A stretch of 64,000 bases of DNA, from contig VGES01000001.1 of assembly GCA_016869765.1 (NCBI GenBank), positions 62,001 to 126,000 of the forward strand, read 5' to 3'. Below are positions 12,032 through 21,086 of the stretch, in pieces. How positions within the stretch are numbered: the stretch's first letter is position 1; each line of letters begins with the position of its first letter. A program made the translations under genes and the position numbers. The notes below the pieces were generated by a model. The model saw only the letters and a program-made list of their open reading frames with translations, was not told the origin of the DNA and did no database searches. This DNA comes from Alphaproteobacteria bacterium. Its GTDB lineage: Bacteria > Pseudomonadota > Alphaproteobacteria > SHVP01.

Positions 12032-13429
12032 TTGAAAGCTATCAACACTCTTAAGATCTCGGGTTTCGAGGTTCTGCCGCTGGTCGAGGGCGGCAAGGGC
12101 ATTTCTGTATCGAACGGCGAGAGCTCCGGCGCCTGGGCCGCCGCCGGCGGGGTCGGAACGTTCTCGGGCGTAAATGCCGACTCCTACGACGTCGACGGAC
12201 GTCCGGTTCCGCAGCGCTATTTCGGCCGGACGCGGGTCGAGCGCCACGAGGAACTGATCGCGTACGCGATCAAAGGTGGCATCACCCAGGCCAAGATCGC
12301 CCACGACCTGAGCGGGGGCCGCGGTCCGATCCACATGAACGTGCTGTGGGAAATGGCGGCCGCCGAACGGGTTCTCGTGGGCGTGCTCGAAGGGGCGAGC
12401 GGCCTGATCCACGGGGTCACCTGTGGTGCCGGGATGCCCTACCGCTTGGCGGAGTTGGCGGCCCGTTATCGCGTTCACTACTACCCGATCGTTTCGTCGG
12501 CCCGGGCGTTCCGCGCGCTGTGGAAGCGCGCCTACCATAAGTTTTCGGAGCGACTGGGCGGGGTCGTGTACGAGGATCCCTGGTTGGCGGGTGGACACAA
12601 CGGTCTTTCCAATAGCGAAGATCCCGAAAAACCAGAGGATCCTTACCCGCGCGTCGTCGAATTGCGTCGTGTCATGCGGGAGTTTGGATTGGATCAGGTC
12701 CCAATCGTGATGGCCGGTGGGGTCTGGTTCCTGCGAGAGTGGGAGGATTGGTTCGACAATCCCGAACTCGGGCCTGTGGCATTTCAGTTCGGCACCCGTC
12801 CGCTGCTGACGAAAGAAAGCCCCATCTCCGATGCATGGAAGCGTCGCCTGATGACGCTCAAGGAAGGGGATGTCTATCTCAACCGCTTCAGCCCGACCGG
12901 AATGTGGTCGAGCGCGGTCGAGAATGAATTCTTGCGCGAAATGAAGGAACGCTGCGACCGCCAGATCGCTTACACCCGTGAGCCGATCGGCGACCACGCA
13001 GAATCCTTCGGCACTGGTCCGCGCCATCGTCCCGTCTTCGTCACGGCCCACGATCTCGCCCGGGCCCGTGAATGGGTGGCCCAGGGTTACACCGAGGCGA
13101 TGCGAACCCCGGACTCGACGCTGATCTTCGTCACTCCGGAGAAAATGCGCGAGATTCGGACCGATCAGGTCGAGTGCATGGGTTGCTTGAGCGCTTGCCT
13201 GTTCTCCAACTGGTCACAGGATGAGGGCCATACGACAGGAAAGAAGGCCGATCCGCGGAGTTACTGCATTCAGAAGACGCTGCAGACGATCAGCCACAGC
13301 GACGACGTCCAGCACCAGCTGATGTTCGCGGGCCACGCCGCCTTTCGGTTCAGCAGCGACCCGTTTTACTCCAACGGTTTCATCCCAACGGTCAGACAGC
13401 TCGTCGAACGTCTGGTGACGGGAGACTGA
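12032..13429 (+). CDS. Nitronate monooxygenase-like flavoprotein with C-terminal cysteine cluster
   Basis: A 465-residue TIM-barrel flavoprotein of the nitronate monooxygenase / 2-nitropropane dioxygenase superfamily. LEGASGLIHGVTCGAGMPYRLAEL, the GGHNG motif (position of the catalytic histidine in the family) and VIMAGGVWF plus FQFGTRPLLT near the phosphate site support this. Unusually, the region near residue 380-420 carries ECMGCLSACLF and a further SYC, four cysteines in a CxxCxxxC...C pattern that could hold an Fe-S cluster. I use TTG 12032 (KAINTLKISG follows, as homologues begin); GTG 11981 is the alternative. One base separates its stop from the irr start. Substrate unknown. Confidence 0.85.
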   Translation: MKAINTLKISGFEVLPLVEGGKGISVSNGESSGAWAAAGGVGTFSGVNADSYDVDGRPVPQRYFGRTRVERHEELIAYAIKGGITQAKIAHDLSGGRGPIHMNVLWEMAAAERVLVGVLEGASGLIHGVTCGAGMPYRLAELAARYRVHYYPIVSSARAFRALWKRAYHKFSERLGGVVYEDPWLAGGHNGLSNSEDPEKPEDPYPRVVELRRVMREFGLDQVPIVMAGGVWFLREWEDWFDNPELGPVAFQFGTRPLLTKESPISDAWKRRLMTLKEGDVYLNRFSPTGMWSSAVENEFLREMKERCDRQIAYTREPIGDHAESFGTGPRHRPVFVTAHDLARAREWVAQGYTEAMRTPDSTLIFVTPEKMREIRTDQVECMGCLSACLFSNWSQDEGHTTGKKADPRSYCIQKTLQTISHSDDVQHQLMFAGHAAFRFSSDPFYSNGFIPTVRQLVERLVTGD

Positions 13430-13430
13430 G

Positions 13431-13868
13431 ATGGCGCGATCGACCCCGCCCGCTCGATCCTTCGCTTCGGCGCTCAATCGTCTGCGCGCCGCTGGCCTGC
13501 GACCAACGCGCCAGCGTCTAGCCCTCGCCAAGACGCTGTTCGACAAGGGGCCGCGCCATGTCACGGCCGAAGCCCTGCACGCCGAAGCCCTCGACGCGCA
13601 AATGCGGGTTTCGCTCGCAACCGTCTACAACACCTTGCACCAGTTCGTGCGGGTCGGCCTGTTGCGCGAGGTCATGGTCGATCCTGGGCGTTCGTACTTC
13701 GATACCAACGTCGCCGATCACCACCACTTCTGGCAGCCCGACTCGGCGCGCCTGACGGACATTCCGCCCGAGCACGTCGTGGTCAGCCGTATCCCCGCCC
13801 CACCCCTCGGTACCGAGGTCGGGCGCGTCGATGTCGTGGTCCGGCTGCGATCCAAGAAAGGCAAGTAG
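13431..13868 (+). CDS. irr: Fur-family iron response regulator Irr
   Basis: A 145-residue Fur-superfamily regulator. Residues 10-85 form the winged helix (GLRPTRQRLALAKTLF, VSLATVYNTLHQFVRVGLL). The ADHHHFW motif, with three adjacent histidines, and the absence of the CxxC zinc pairs of ordinary Fur point to Irr, the haem-responsive iron regulator of alphaproteobacteria that is active when iron is scarce. It follows the flavoprotein gene by one base and precedes rubrerythrin, whose promoter region contains an Irr-box-like palindrome. PerR is a less likely alternative. Confidence 0.88.
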   Translation: MARSTPPARSFASALNRLRAAGLRPTRQRLALAKTLFDKGPRHVTAEALHAEALDAQMRVSLATVYNTLHQFVRVGLLREVMVDPGRSYFDTNVADHHHFWQPDSARLTDIPPEHVVVSRIPAPPLGTEVGRVDVVVRLRSKKGK

Positions 13869-13888
13869 TTTGGTTGGTTGAGGCGTTT

Positions 13889-13939
13889 ATTGGAGTAATT
13901 CTAAACTATTGACAGACCCTCGAGGATTGCGCATATAAG
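13889..13939 (+). promoter_or_regulatory. Rubrerythrin promoter with Irr-box-like operator
   Basis: ATTGGAG-TAA-TTCTAAA at 13889-13905 resembles the iron control element bound by Irr (TTTAGAA...TTCTAAA half-sites; right half exact, left half imperfect). It lies directly upstream of TTGACA (13909-13914) and, after 17 bases, CATATA (13932-13937) or TATAAG (13934-13939). AT content is clearly higher than in the surroundings. Control by the adjacent Irr is inferred. Confidence 0.6.
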
Positions 13940-13985
13940 CGGCATCACCGAGCCGACGGAACCAACGACCAAAGGAGGATGACAG

Positions 13986-14405
<420 letters not shown>

Positions 14406-14430
14406 GACCCAAGCCCTCGATACTCTGCGT

Positions 14431-14455
14431 GAAGGGGGCCCGTGCGGCCCCCTTC
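14431..14455 (+). terminator. Strong hairpin after rubrerythrin
   Basis: GAAGGGGGCC, loop CGTGC, GGCCCCCTTC: a perfect ten-pair stem 25 bases after the rubrerythrin stop. It is followed by TAGTCTC rather than a T-run, so it is more likely an mRNA 3'-end stabiliser or partial attenuator between the abundant rubrerythrin message and the downstream genes than a full terminator. Confidence 0.55.
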
Positions 14456-14484
14456 TAGTCTCAACACGCTCCGCGGATGAACCG

Positions 14485-15834
14485 ATGAAAGAAGGCAGCC
14501 TGGAAGCTCCGGTTCGCCACCCCCTGGATTGGCAATCCGAATCTTTCGTCGATCTCGAGGCGCTCGATGCCGAGGTGCGTCGGGTCTTCGACATCTGCCA
14601 CGGCTGTCGTCGTTGTTTCAACCTGTGTGATTCGTTCCCGCGATTGTTCGATCTCGTCGATGCCTCGCCGTCCGGGGAGCTCGACGCAGTGGCGAGCGCA
14701 GACTTCAAGCCCGTGGTCGACGCATGCACGCTCTGCGACATGTGTTTCATGACCAAATGCCCCTACGTCCCGCCCCATGAGTTCAATCTCGATTTTCCAC
14801 ACCTGATGCTGCGTTATCGGGTTGCCGAGCGACATCACGGGTTGCGTCCGGGCATTGGCGAGCGTCAACTGACCGAGACGGACCGCAACGGTCGACTTGC
14901 GGGTCTCGCCGTACCGATCGCCAACTGGGCCTCGCGACGGGACAACACACTGACCCGTCCCATCCTAAACGGGATCGCCCATGTGCACCGCGACGTCGAA
15001 CTGCCGAAGTTCCACAGCCCGGCATTCGAGGCACGCTCGCACGAAGTGCCCGAGCGCAACACCGCGGCACCGGCGGCGCAGCGCAAGGCCGTGCTCTATG
15101 CGACCTGTTTCGTGAACTTCAACAACCCGGGCATCGGCGAGGCCGCGCGTGGCGTTCTCGCCAGGAACGGCGTGACCACCGAAGTCGTCTATCCCGAATG
15201 CTGCGGCATGCCGCAACTCGAGGGTGGCGAAATCGATGTCGTCGCTGCCAAGGCCAGGCGGGTGGCAGCGACCCTGCGGCTCTGGATCGACCAAGGGTAC
15301 GACGTCGTGGCCCTGACGCCCTCCTGCGCCCTCATGCTGAAATTCGAGTGGCCGCTCATCGTTCCGGATGACGGCAACATCAAGGTCCTGGCCAGCGCGA
15401 CGCGTGACGTCACCGAATATCTGGTCGATATCGCCAGGAAAGAAGGGCTGGCACCCGGGCTAAAGCCGCTAGGCGGTGGTGTTGCGGTCCATTTGGCCTG
15501 CCACGCGCGGGCGCAAAACATGGGGCCGAAGGCCGCCGAGCTGCTCAAGCTCATTCCGGAAAGCGCGGTCACGATCGTCGAACGCTGCTCGGGGCACGGC
15601 GGGTCGTGGGGCATCAAAGACCAAAACTTTCCGATTGCGGTCAAGAATGGCCGGCCTGCCGCACAGCGGGCGATCGACGCTGGGGCGACCTACGTCAGCT
15701 CCGAGTGCCCGCTGGCGGGAAAGCACCTGGTCCAGGTCATCGAGACGATCGATCCCGCGAAGCGCCTCGATCGCTCATTCCACCCCGTCGAGTTGTTCGC
15801 CAAAGCCTATGGTCTCGCGGTCGAGGGGGATTGA
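14485..15834 (+). CDS. Fe-S oxidoreductase with CCG domains (GlpC/HdrD-like)
   Basis: A 449-residue redox protein. The N-terminal part has two ferredoxin-type cysteine sets ([16 protein letters not shown] and [18 protein letters not shown]), each fit to bind a [4Fe-4S] cluster. The C-terminal half has two CCG-type regions ([12 protein letters not shown] near residue 236 and a second with [12 protein letters not shown] and [10 protein letters not shown], in which the usual CC is replaced by CSG). Such proteins pass electrons to or from small thiol or diiron partners. The rubrerythrin / this protein / DUF3501 trio is a recurring gene set, so it may be the electron donor to rubrerythrin. Confidence 0.88.
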   Translation: MKEGSLEAPVRHPLDWQSESFVDLEALDAEVRRVFDICHGCRRCFNLCDSFPRLFDLVDASPSGELDAVASADFKPVVDACTLCDMCFMTKCPYVPPHEFNLDFPHLMLRYRVAERHHGLRPGIGERQLTETDRNGRLAGLAVPIANWASRRDNTLTRPILNGIAHVHRDVELPKFHSPAFEARSHEVPERNTAAPAAQRKAVLYATCFVNFNNPGIGEAARGVLARNGVTTEVVYPECCGMPQLEGGEIDVVAAKARRVAATLRLWIDQGYDVVALTPSCALMLKFEWPLIVPDDGNIKVLASATRDVTEYLVDIARKEGLAPGLKPLGGGVAVHLACHARAQNMGPKAAELLKLIPESAVTIVERCSGHGGSWGIKDQNFPIAVKNGRPAAQRAIDAGATYVSSECPLAGKHLVQVIETIDPAKRLDRSFHPVELFAKAYGLAVEGD

Positions 15835-15836
15835 TC

Positions 15837-16430
15837 ATGGGTGTGCCCGAGCGCCGCATCGATCGCCGAGACCTGATGACGATGGAGGACTACGGGCGCA
15901 TCCGTCAGGAAAAGCGTCGCGCGATTTCCGAACTCAAGAAGAACCGGCGGCTGGCGATCGGCCCCTTTGCGACGCTCTACTTCGAGAGTTACGACACGAT
16001 GTGGATGCAGATCCACGAGATGCTCTACGTCGAGCGCGGCGGCGAGGACCAGATCGCCGGCGAACTGGCGGCCTACAACCCGTTGATTCCGCAAGGAAAC
16101 GAGATCATCGCTACGCTCATGTTCGAGATCGATGATCCGGCCCGGAGAAGCGCCGAACTCCAGCGACTCGGCGGTGTCGAACACACCGTGGGCCTGAGAA
16201 TCGCGTCGGAACGCATCGTGGCGACGATCATCGGAGAGGAAGAGCGCACGCGCGACGATGGCAAGACGTCGGCTGTCCATTTCTTCCGCTTCGTCATGGA
16301 CGATCGCCAGGTCGCTTTGTTCAAGGACCAGGCGAATGAGGCGATGTTCTCGGTCACCCACCCCAACTATGGTCACCTCGCCATGATTCCGGCCGGCGTT
16401 CGCCAAGCCTTGATCGGCGACCTCAGTTGA
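15837..16430 (+). CDS. DUF3501 family protein
   Basis: A 197-residue cytoplasmic protein with no known biochemical role. RKKRR-like N-terminus (MEDYGRIRQEKRRAISELKK), then FESYDTMWMQIHEMLYVERGG, and a C-terminal FFRFVMDDRQVALFKD segment match DUF3501, a family regularly encoded next to rubrerythrin and a CCG-type Fe-S protein. The ATG lies two bases after the upstream stop, so the pair is co-translated. Its 3' end overlaps the convergent SH3-domain gene by eight bases. Confidence 0.82.
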   Translation: MGVPERRIDRRDLMTMEDYGRIRQEKRRAISELKKNRRLAIGPFATLYFESYDTMWMQIHEMLYVERGGEDQIAGELAAYNPLIPQGNEIIATLMFEIDDPARRSAELQRLGGVEHTVGLRIASERIVATIIGEEERTRDDGKTSAVHFFRFVMDDRQVALFKDQANEAMFSVTHPNYGHLAMIPAGVRQALIGDLS

Positions 16431-16959
16431 ACTCCTCGTTGGCGTAGGTGCCCCAGAGCTGGTCACGTAGGACCCAGCCCCGCCGACCCTGGAGGCTCAA
16501 CCGGCACCACTGCGACCGGCACGACAGAATCTTGGCCACGACCCCGGCCTCGGCATAGGCGACCGGGGCCGACTGCTCCGATGGGTCGGCCCGAAGTGCC
16601 CGAGTCGCCCCTAAGATCATGCCGGTGCGATCCGACGACAGCAGCCGTCGATGAATCCAGGCCTCATCGCCCTCCACATCGCGAACCTTGTACCAGTTGT
16701 CGAACTCGGCCAGCGCTTCGACCGGCATGCCCGATCGTTTGTACACCCAGGCAATCGGATATCGAGTGCCGGGCCCGGAGCGGGCGTTCACGGTGGCGTG
16801 TCGCAGACTGACGTAATGTGGTTTGAAGGCAGCCTCGGCCGCCGTCGCCGGTGTGTGCGGGAGCACCCCTGCGATGAGCATGGCTGCCCAGGCCACGATC
16901 GCGGAAACGGGAAACAGCCACCGGCCATACTCCTCACGCGGATGCCGGGGGGGGTTCAT
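16423..16959 (-). CDS. Secreted protein with bacterial SH3 domains
   Basis: A 178-residue exported protein. A hydrophobic N-terminal segment (LFPVSAIVAWAAMLIAGVLP) ending near ATAAEA is a likely signal peptide. Residues 50-105 form a bacterial SH3 repeat (ATVNARSGPGTRYPIAWVY, DNWYKVRDVEGDEAWIH), and a second weaker one follows (RADPSEQSAPVAYAEAGVVAKIL...GRRGWVLRDQLWG). Such domains commonly bind cell-wall material; the function here is not known. It runs against DUF3501 and is divergent from the dehydrogenase at 17076. Confidence 0.8.
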   Translation of the reverse strand: MNPPRHPREEYGRWLFPVSAIVAWAAMLIAGVLPHTPATAAEAAFKPHYVSLRHATVNARSGPGTRYPIAWVYKRSGMPVEALAEFDNWYKVRDVEGDEAWIHRRLLSSDRTGMILGATRALRADPSEQSAPVAYAEAGVVAKILSCRSQWCRLSLQGRRGWVLRDQLWGTYANEEFN

Positions 16960-17075
16960 GCCGCCGGTAATAACGGCCGTTCGCGGCCACCGTCAAGCCG
17001 CCGCGGCTTTCACGATCGGGAGGATTTTGCTAGACACGACAAACGCCTAGCCCACCGTGGCGTCAGGAGCGCTTG

Positions 17076-18071
17076 ATGCCGCAGCGCCGGCCAAAACCCG
17101 TTGTCGTCGTGACCCGAAAGCTGCCGGACGTGGTGCAAACCCGGATGATGGAGTTGTTCGACGCGCGCCTGAACATCGACGATCACCCCTTTGGCCCCGC
17201 CGAGCTCGCCGCCGCGGTCCGCGACGCCGACGTCCTGGTTCCCACCGTTTCCGATCGCATCGATGCGGGCGTCCTAGGCTCGGCGGGTCCCAACCTCAAG
17301 CTCATCGCCAACTTCGGTAACGGGGTCGATCACATCGACCTGGCGGCTTCGGCCGATCGCGGAATCGTCGTCACGAATACGCCGCGGGTTCTGACCGAGG
17401 ACACCGCCGACATGACGATGGCCTTGATTCTCGCGGCTCCCCGGCGCCTCACCGAGGGCGAGCGGCTCGTTCGCGCGGGTCTTTGGAAAGGATGGTCCCC
17501 CAGTTTCATGTTGGGGCATCGCCTTGCCAACAAGCGTCTTGGGATCGTCGGAATGGGGCGGATCGGGATGGCCGTCGCGCGGCGCGCGCGCGCGTTCGGA
17601 TTGTCGATTCACTATCACAATCGCCGTCGCGTGGCGGAGGACCTCGAAGCCGAACTCGAAGCCACCTACTGGGAAAGTCTGGACCAGATGCTGGCGCACA
17701 TGGACATCGTTTCGGTGAACTGCCCGCATACGCCGGCGACCTACCATCTGCTTTCGGCCCGGCGGCTCAAGCTCCTGCGACGATCCGCCTACATCGTCAA
17801 CACGGCCCGCGGCGAGATCATCGACGAAAACACGTTGGTCGAAATGTTGGCCGCGGGCGAAATCGCCGGCGCGGGCCTGGATGTCTACGAGCACGAACCA
17901 AAGATCCATCCGAAGCTGCTCGGCCTCGACAACGTGGTGCTGCTGCCCCATATGGGTTCCGCGACGCTCGAAGGACGAATCGACACGGGCGAGCGTGTCA
18001 TCGTCAACATTCGTACCTTCATCGACGGTCATCGCCCGCCCGACCGGGTGATCCGCGGGGCAACAATCTGA
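17076..18071 (+). CDS. D-2-hydroxyacid dehydrogenase (glyoxylate/hydroxypyruvate reductase type)
   Basis: A 331-residue NAD(P)-dependent reductase, most like the GyaR/glyoxylate reductase group. Substrate-binding NFGNGVDHIDL, the Rossmann motif GIVGMGRIGMAVARRARAFG, the arginine in NTARGEIIDE, a glutamate in DVYEHEP and the histidine of LLPHMGSAT are all present. ATG 17076 has AGGAG just upstream; a TTG three bases earlier is possible. The 116 bases before it contain no gene and separate it from the divergent SH3 gene. Whether it acts on glyoxylate, hydroxypyruvate or another acid cannot be said. Confidence 0.9.
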   Translation: MPQRRPKPVVVVTRKLPDVVQTRMMELFDARLNIDDHPFGPAELAAAVRDADVLVPTVSDRIDAGVLGSAGPNLKLIANFGNGVDHIDLAASADRGIVVTNTPRVLTEDTADMTMALILAAPRRLTEGERLVRAGLWKGWSPSFMLGHRLANKRLGIVGMGRIGMAVARRARAFGLSIHYHNRRRVAEDLEAELEATYWESLDQMLAHMDIVSVNCPHTPATYHLLSARRLKLLRRSAYIVNTARGEIIDENTLVEMLAAGEIAGAGLDVYEHEPKIHPKLLGLDNVVLLPHMGSATLEGRIDTGERVIVNIRTFIDGHRPPDRVIRGATI

Positions 18072-18079
18072 ATGGGCTC

Positions 18080-18520
18080 CTAGACGAAGATGATCGATCC
18101 ATCGGCGCCGGCGTCACGGAGGAAGGTGACAAGGCCGCCTTCGTCATAGTGCAAGTCGCTGCGCAACTGCGTCCGGCCCAGCCCGATGGCGCGTAACCCC
18201 ATGTCACAGACGAGGAATCGGCCTCCCAGGTCGCGGCACGCCGCGAGCAACTCCTCGAACTCGCCGACGCCCTGGTCACGAAAGCCGCGGTCGATCGTCG
18301 CGGCGTCGGTCGCTTCCCCCGTCGGCAGCGTCTGCCAACCGGGAATCGCGAGGTCGGCACGCAGGGCCTCGATTGCCCTCATGGTGAAGAACAGGGTGAC
18401 AGGCACCGAAATCGCGAGCGCAGCGGCGGCGGTCGCGAGGGCGTAGTGGACGCGTCGGAACTCGCCGGTGAACACGATGATCGCGAGCCGTTTGGGCTTG
18501 TCGGCGGGGTCAGGATTCAT
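18080..18520 (-). CDS. DsrE-family protein
   Basis: A 146-residue protein of the DsrE/DsrF-like fold, a group tied to sulfur transfer. RLAIIVFTGEFRRVHYALATAAAAL opens the fold, GWQTLPTG and GVGEFEELLAACRDLGG follow, and a conserved cysteine sits in FLVCDMGLRA. Start at 18520 (MNPDPADK) rather than five codons earlier; it overlaps the end of moeB by 11 bases, suggesting coupling with that sulfur-carrier adenylyltransferase. Confidence 0.78.
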   Translation of the reverse strand: MNPDPADKPKRLAIIVFTGEFRRVHYALATAAAALAISVPVTLFFTMRAIEALRADLAIPGWQTLPTGEATDAATIDRGFRDQGVGEFEELLAACRDLGGRFLVCDMGLRAIGLGRTQLRSDLHYDEGGLVTFLRDAGADGSIIFV

Positions 18521-19304
18521 GGGCCGAGAGATCACGGATCGTGGCCTGGGGGCCGCACAGGCTGCAGGCGGGATCGGGCCGCACGCGCACCTTGCGGAAC
18601 TCGCTGGTCAGAGCGTCGTAGATGACGAGGTGTCCCGAAAGGCTCCGGCCGATGCCGAGAATCTCCTTGATCACTTCGGTGGCCTGCAACGTACCGACAA
18701 CCCCGGCGACCGCACCCAACACACCGCCCTCGGCGCAGCTCGGAATGAGCCCCTCGGGAGGTGGCGCCGGGTAGATACAGCGATAGCACGGATGTTCACC
18801 GCGCAAGTGCGACTTGAAGGTGGCGATCTGGCCGTCGAAACGCAGCACCGCCGCCGACACCAACGTCTTGCCTGCGAGATGGCAGGCGTCGTTGAGCAGG
18901 AATCGGGTCGGGAAATTGTCACAACCATCGGCGATGACGTCGAAATCCCGAATGACCGTCAGTACGTTTCCCGCCGACAGCCGCTCACGAAAGGCCACGA
19001 CCCGAACCTCGGGGTTCAGCGCCTTCAGCGCCGCGATGGCACTGGCGGTCTTGGCTTCGCCGATGCGGTCCGTCGTATGGGCGATCTGGCGCTGCAGGTT
19101 CGACAGGCTGACATCGTCGTGATCGATGATGCCGATGGTGCCGACACCCGCCGCTGCCAAATACATGAGGAGGGGCGAGCCCAGCCCGCCCGCGCCAACC
19201 ACGAGAACCCGGCTTTCGAGGAGTCGCGCTTGGCCGCTGCCGCCGACCTCGCGGAGAATGATATGGCGGGCATAGCGCTGAATCTGTTGTTCGGTGAAGT
19301 CCAT
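18510..19304 (-). CDS. moeB: MoeB/ThiF-type adenylyltransferase
   Basis: Adenylates the C-terminal glycine of a ubiquitin-like sulfur carrier (MoaD or ThiS) for molybdopterin or thiamine synthesis. The 264 residues begin with the typical RYARHIILREVGGSGQ, have the ATP loop VLVVGAGGLGSP, the SNLQRQ motif, GCDNFPTR, and a zinc site of two CxxC pairs (CYRC, CSLC). The C-terminal rhodanese domain found in some relatives is absent. Last but one in the ubiE-ubiB-coaBC-dut run. ThiF or HesA annotation would be equally defensible. Confidence 0.88.
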   Translation of the reverse strand: MDFTEQQIQRYARHIILREVGGSGQARLLESRVLVVGAGGLGSPLLMYLAAAGVGTIGIIDHDDVSLSNLQRQIAHTTDRIGEAKTASAIAALKALNPEVRVVAFRERLSAGNVLTVIRDFDVIADGCDNFPTRFLLNDACHLAGKTLVSAAVLRFDGQIATFKSHLRGEHPCYRCIYPAPPPEGLIPSCAEGGVLGAVAGVVGTLQATEVIKEILGIGRSLSGHLVIYDALTSEFRKVRVRPDPACSLCGPQATIRDLSAHES

Positions 19305-19323
19305 GATCGGCGCGACCGGTCGG

Positions 19324-19800
19324 TCAACCGTCGGTTCCGGTTCCCGACCGGACGCCGGTGGACCCGAAGCCGCCCGCGCCACGGCTCGTGTCGGGCAACG
19401 TATCGACGGAATCCAACGTTACGCGACTGACGGGCGCGACGATGAGCTGGGCGATCCGGTCACCGCGGCGAATCCGCACGAGGTCCTTGCCGAGGTTGAC
19501 CAGTACGACTCCGACTTCTCCACGGTAGTCCGCATCGATCGTCCCGGGCGCGTTTAACACGGTGATTCCGGCGCGCAGCGCCAGCCCCGATCGGGGTCGA
19601 ACCTGACCCTCGTAACCCTCGGGCAAGGCGAGGCGAAAGCCGGTCGGCACGAGGGCCCTCGAACCGGGGTGCAACAACAACTCGGATTCTACCGCGGCAA
19701 CCAGATCCAGGCCGGCGCTGCCCGGTGTTGCGTAGCGTGGCAACGGCAGGCCTTCGCCGTTCGGCAGACGCTCGATGGCGACGACGATGGGCTCCGTCAT
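19324..19800 (-). CDS. dut: dUTP diphosphatase
   Basis: Hydrolyses dUTP to dUMP and pyrophosphate, keeping uracil out of DNA and feeding dTMP synthesis. The 158-residue trimeric-type enzyme has motif 1 PGSAGLDL, motif 2 RPRSGLA, motif 3 [11 protein letters not shown], motif 4 RGDRIAQLI and motif 5 [10 protein letters not shown]. The ATG at 19800 overlaps the end of coaBC by four bases, as in many proteobacteria where coaBC and dut are adjacent. Confidence 0.97.
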   Translation of the reverse strand: MTEPIVVAIERLPNGEGLPLPRYATPGSAGLDLVAAVESELLLHPGSRALVPTGFRLALPEGYEGQVRPRSGLALRAGITVLNAPGTIDADYRGEVGVVLVNLGKDLVRIRRGDRIAQLIVAPVSRVTLDSVDTLPDTSRGAGGFGSTGVRSGTGTDG

Positions 19801-21041
19801 GGCGCCTCCTTCGCCGCTGCTGGCGCGGCGCCCGGCCGCCCGAACCACTCGGCGATCCGGCTGCCCAGGCGCTCGGCGACAGCCTCCTTGTCCATCTCCG
19901 GCCAGGGATCGATTCCCGCAGCGCTGATGACGGTGACGCGATTGCGCTCCGCACCGAAGACCGCGCCACCGGCGACGCTATTGGCGATGATCCAATCGCA
20001 TCCCTTGGCCGACAATTTTGTCTTGGCGTTGTCCTCGACCCGGTCGGTTTCGGCGGCGAACCCGACGACCAGGGCTGGTCGTTGCTGGCCATGTCGCGAC
20101 AGGGTCGCGAGGATATCGGGGCTTTCGACCAAGCCGAATGTCGGGACGGCCGATCCCTTCTTGAGCTTCGTCGGACTGGGCTTGGCGATCCGCCAATCCG
20201 AGACAGCCGCGACGCAGATCGCCGCGTCGACGGGCAAGGCCTTGAGGCAGGCGGCCAGCATTTCTTCGGCTGTTTGCACCGGGACGGTCAGCACACCGGG
20301 TGGGGTCGCGAGGTTCGTCGGACCGCTGACCAAGACGATCTCCGCGCCCAGCCGCGCCAGGGCTCCGGCGATCGCGTGACCCTGCCGCCCGGTCGAGTGG
20401 TTGCTCAAGAACCGCACGGGGTCGATGGGCTCCTGGGTCGGTCCCGATGTGACAAGTATCCGTCGGCCGGCCAGCGGAGCTGGTCGCGTCGGCTCCGCCG
20501 CCTCGAGGCGATGGCGGATCGCCGCCACTACGTCCTCCGGTTCCGCGAGTCGACCGAGCCCGAACTCGCCGTCGGCCAGTGGCCCTGCCGCCGGGCCGAC
20601 GACGGCCACGCCGTCATTCTGCAGCCGGGCGATGTTGCGCTGATTGGCTGCGTGATGCCACATCCGGACGTTCATCGCGGGGGCGATCAGCACCGGCTTG
20701 TCGGTCGCCAGCAATGTGGTCGCGGCCAGGTCATCGGCGATCCCAGCAGCCATCTTGGCGATCAGATTGGCGGTCGCCGGCGCCACCACGACGATGTCGG
20801 CCTCGCGCGACAAGCGGATATGTCCCATCTCGCTCTCGTCCTTGAGCGAAAAAAGGTTCTGGTAAACGGGGTGTCCCGACAGAGCGGCGACGGCCATCGG
20901 CGTCACGAATTCGGTTGCGGCCTCGGTGAGGATACAGCGGACGCTGACGCCCTGGTCGCGCAGGCGACGGATCACCTCCAGGCTCTTATAGGCCGCGATG
21001 CCCCCGGCGATGATCAAAAGGACGCGTTTTCCGGTGAGCAC
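19797..21041 (-). CDS. coaBC: Bifunctional phosphopantothenoylcysteine decarboxylase / synthetase
   Basis: Catalyses two steps of coenzyme A synthesis: coupling of cysteine to 4'-phosphopantothenate and decarboxylation. The N-terminal CoaC flavoprotein domain (1-180) has [20 protein letters not shown] and PAMNVRMW; the C-terminal CoaB domain (about 190-400) has [28 protein letters not shown] and the lysine-rich KLKKG region. Length of 414 residues is normal. Confidence 0.96.
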   Translation of the reverse strand: MLTGKRVLLIIAGGIAAYKSLEVIRRLRDQGVSVRCILTEAATEFVTPMAVAALSGHPVYQNLFSLKDESEMGHIRLSREADIVVVAPATANLIAKMAAGIADDLAATTLLATDKPVLIAPAMNVRMWHHAANQRNIARLQNDGVAVVGPAAGPLADGEFGLGRLAEPEDVVAAIRHRLEAAEPTRPAPLAGRRILVTSGPTQEPIDPVRFLSNHSTGRQGHAIAGALARLGAEIVLVSGPTNLATPPGVLTVPVQTAEEMLAACLKALPVDAAICVAAVSDWRIAKPSPTKLKKGSAVPTFGLVESPDILATLSRHGQQRPALVVGFAAETDRVEDNAKTKLSAKGCDWIIANSVAGGAVFGAERNRVTVISAAGIDPWPEMDKEAVAERLGSRIAEWFGRPGAAPAAAKEAP

Positions 21042-21086
21042 AGCGTGGCCTCCTCACTCCCCGAGACGGTGCATCGCACGAAACTT

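Noticed and set aside
9685-12102. An 805-codon open frame antisense to pnp
   Set aside because: pnp is certain on the plus strand, and the antisense product has no recognisable domain.
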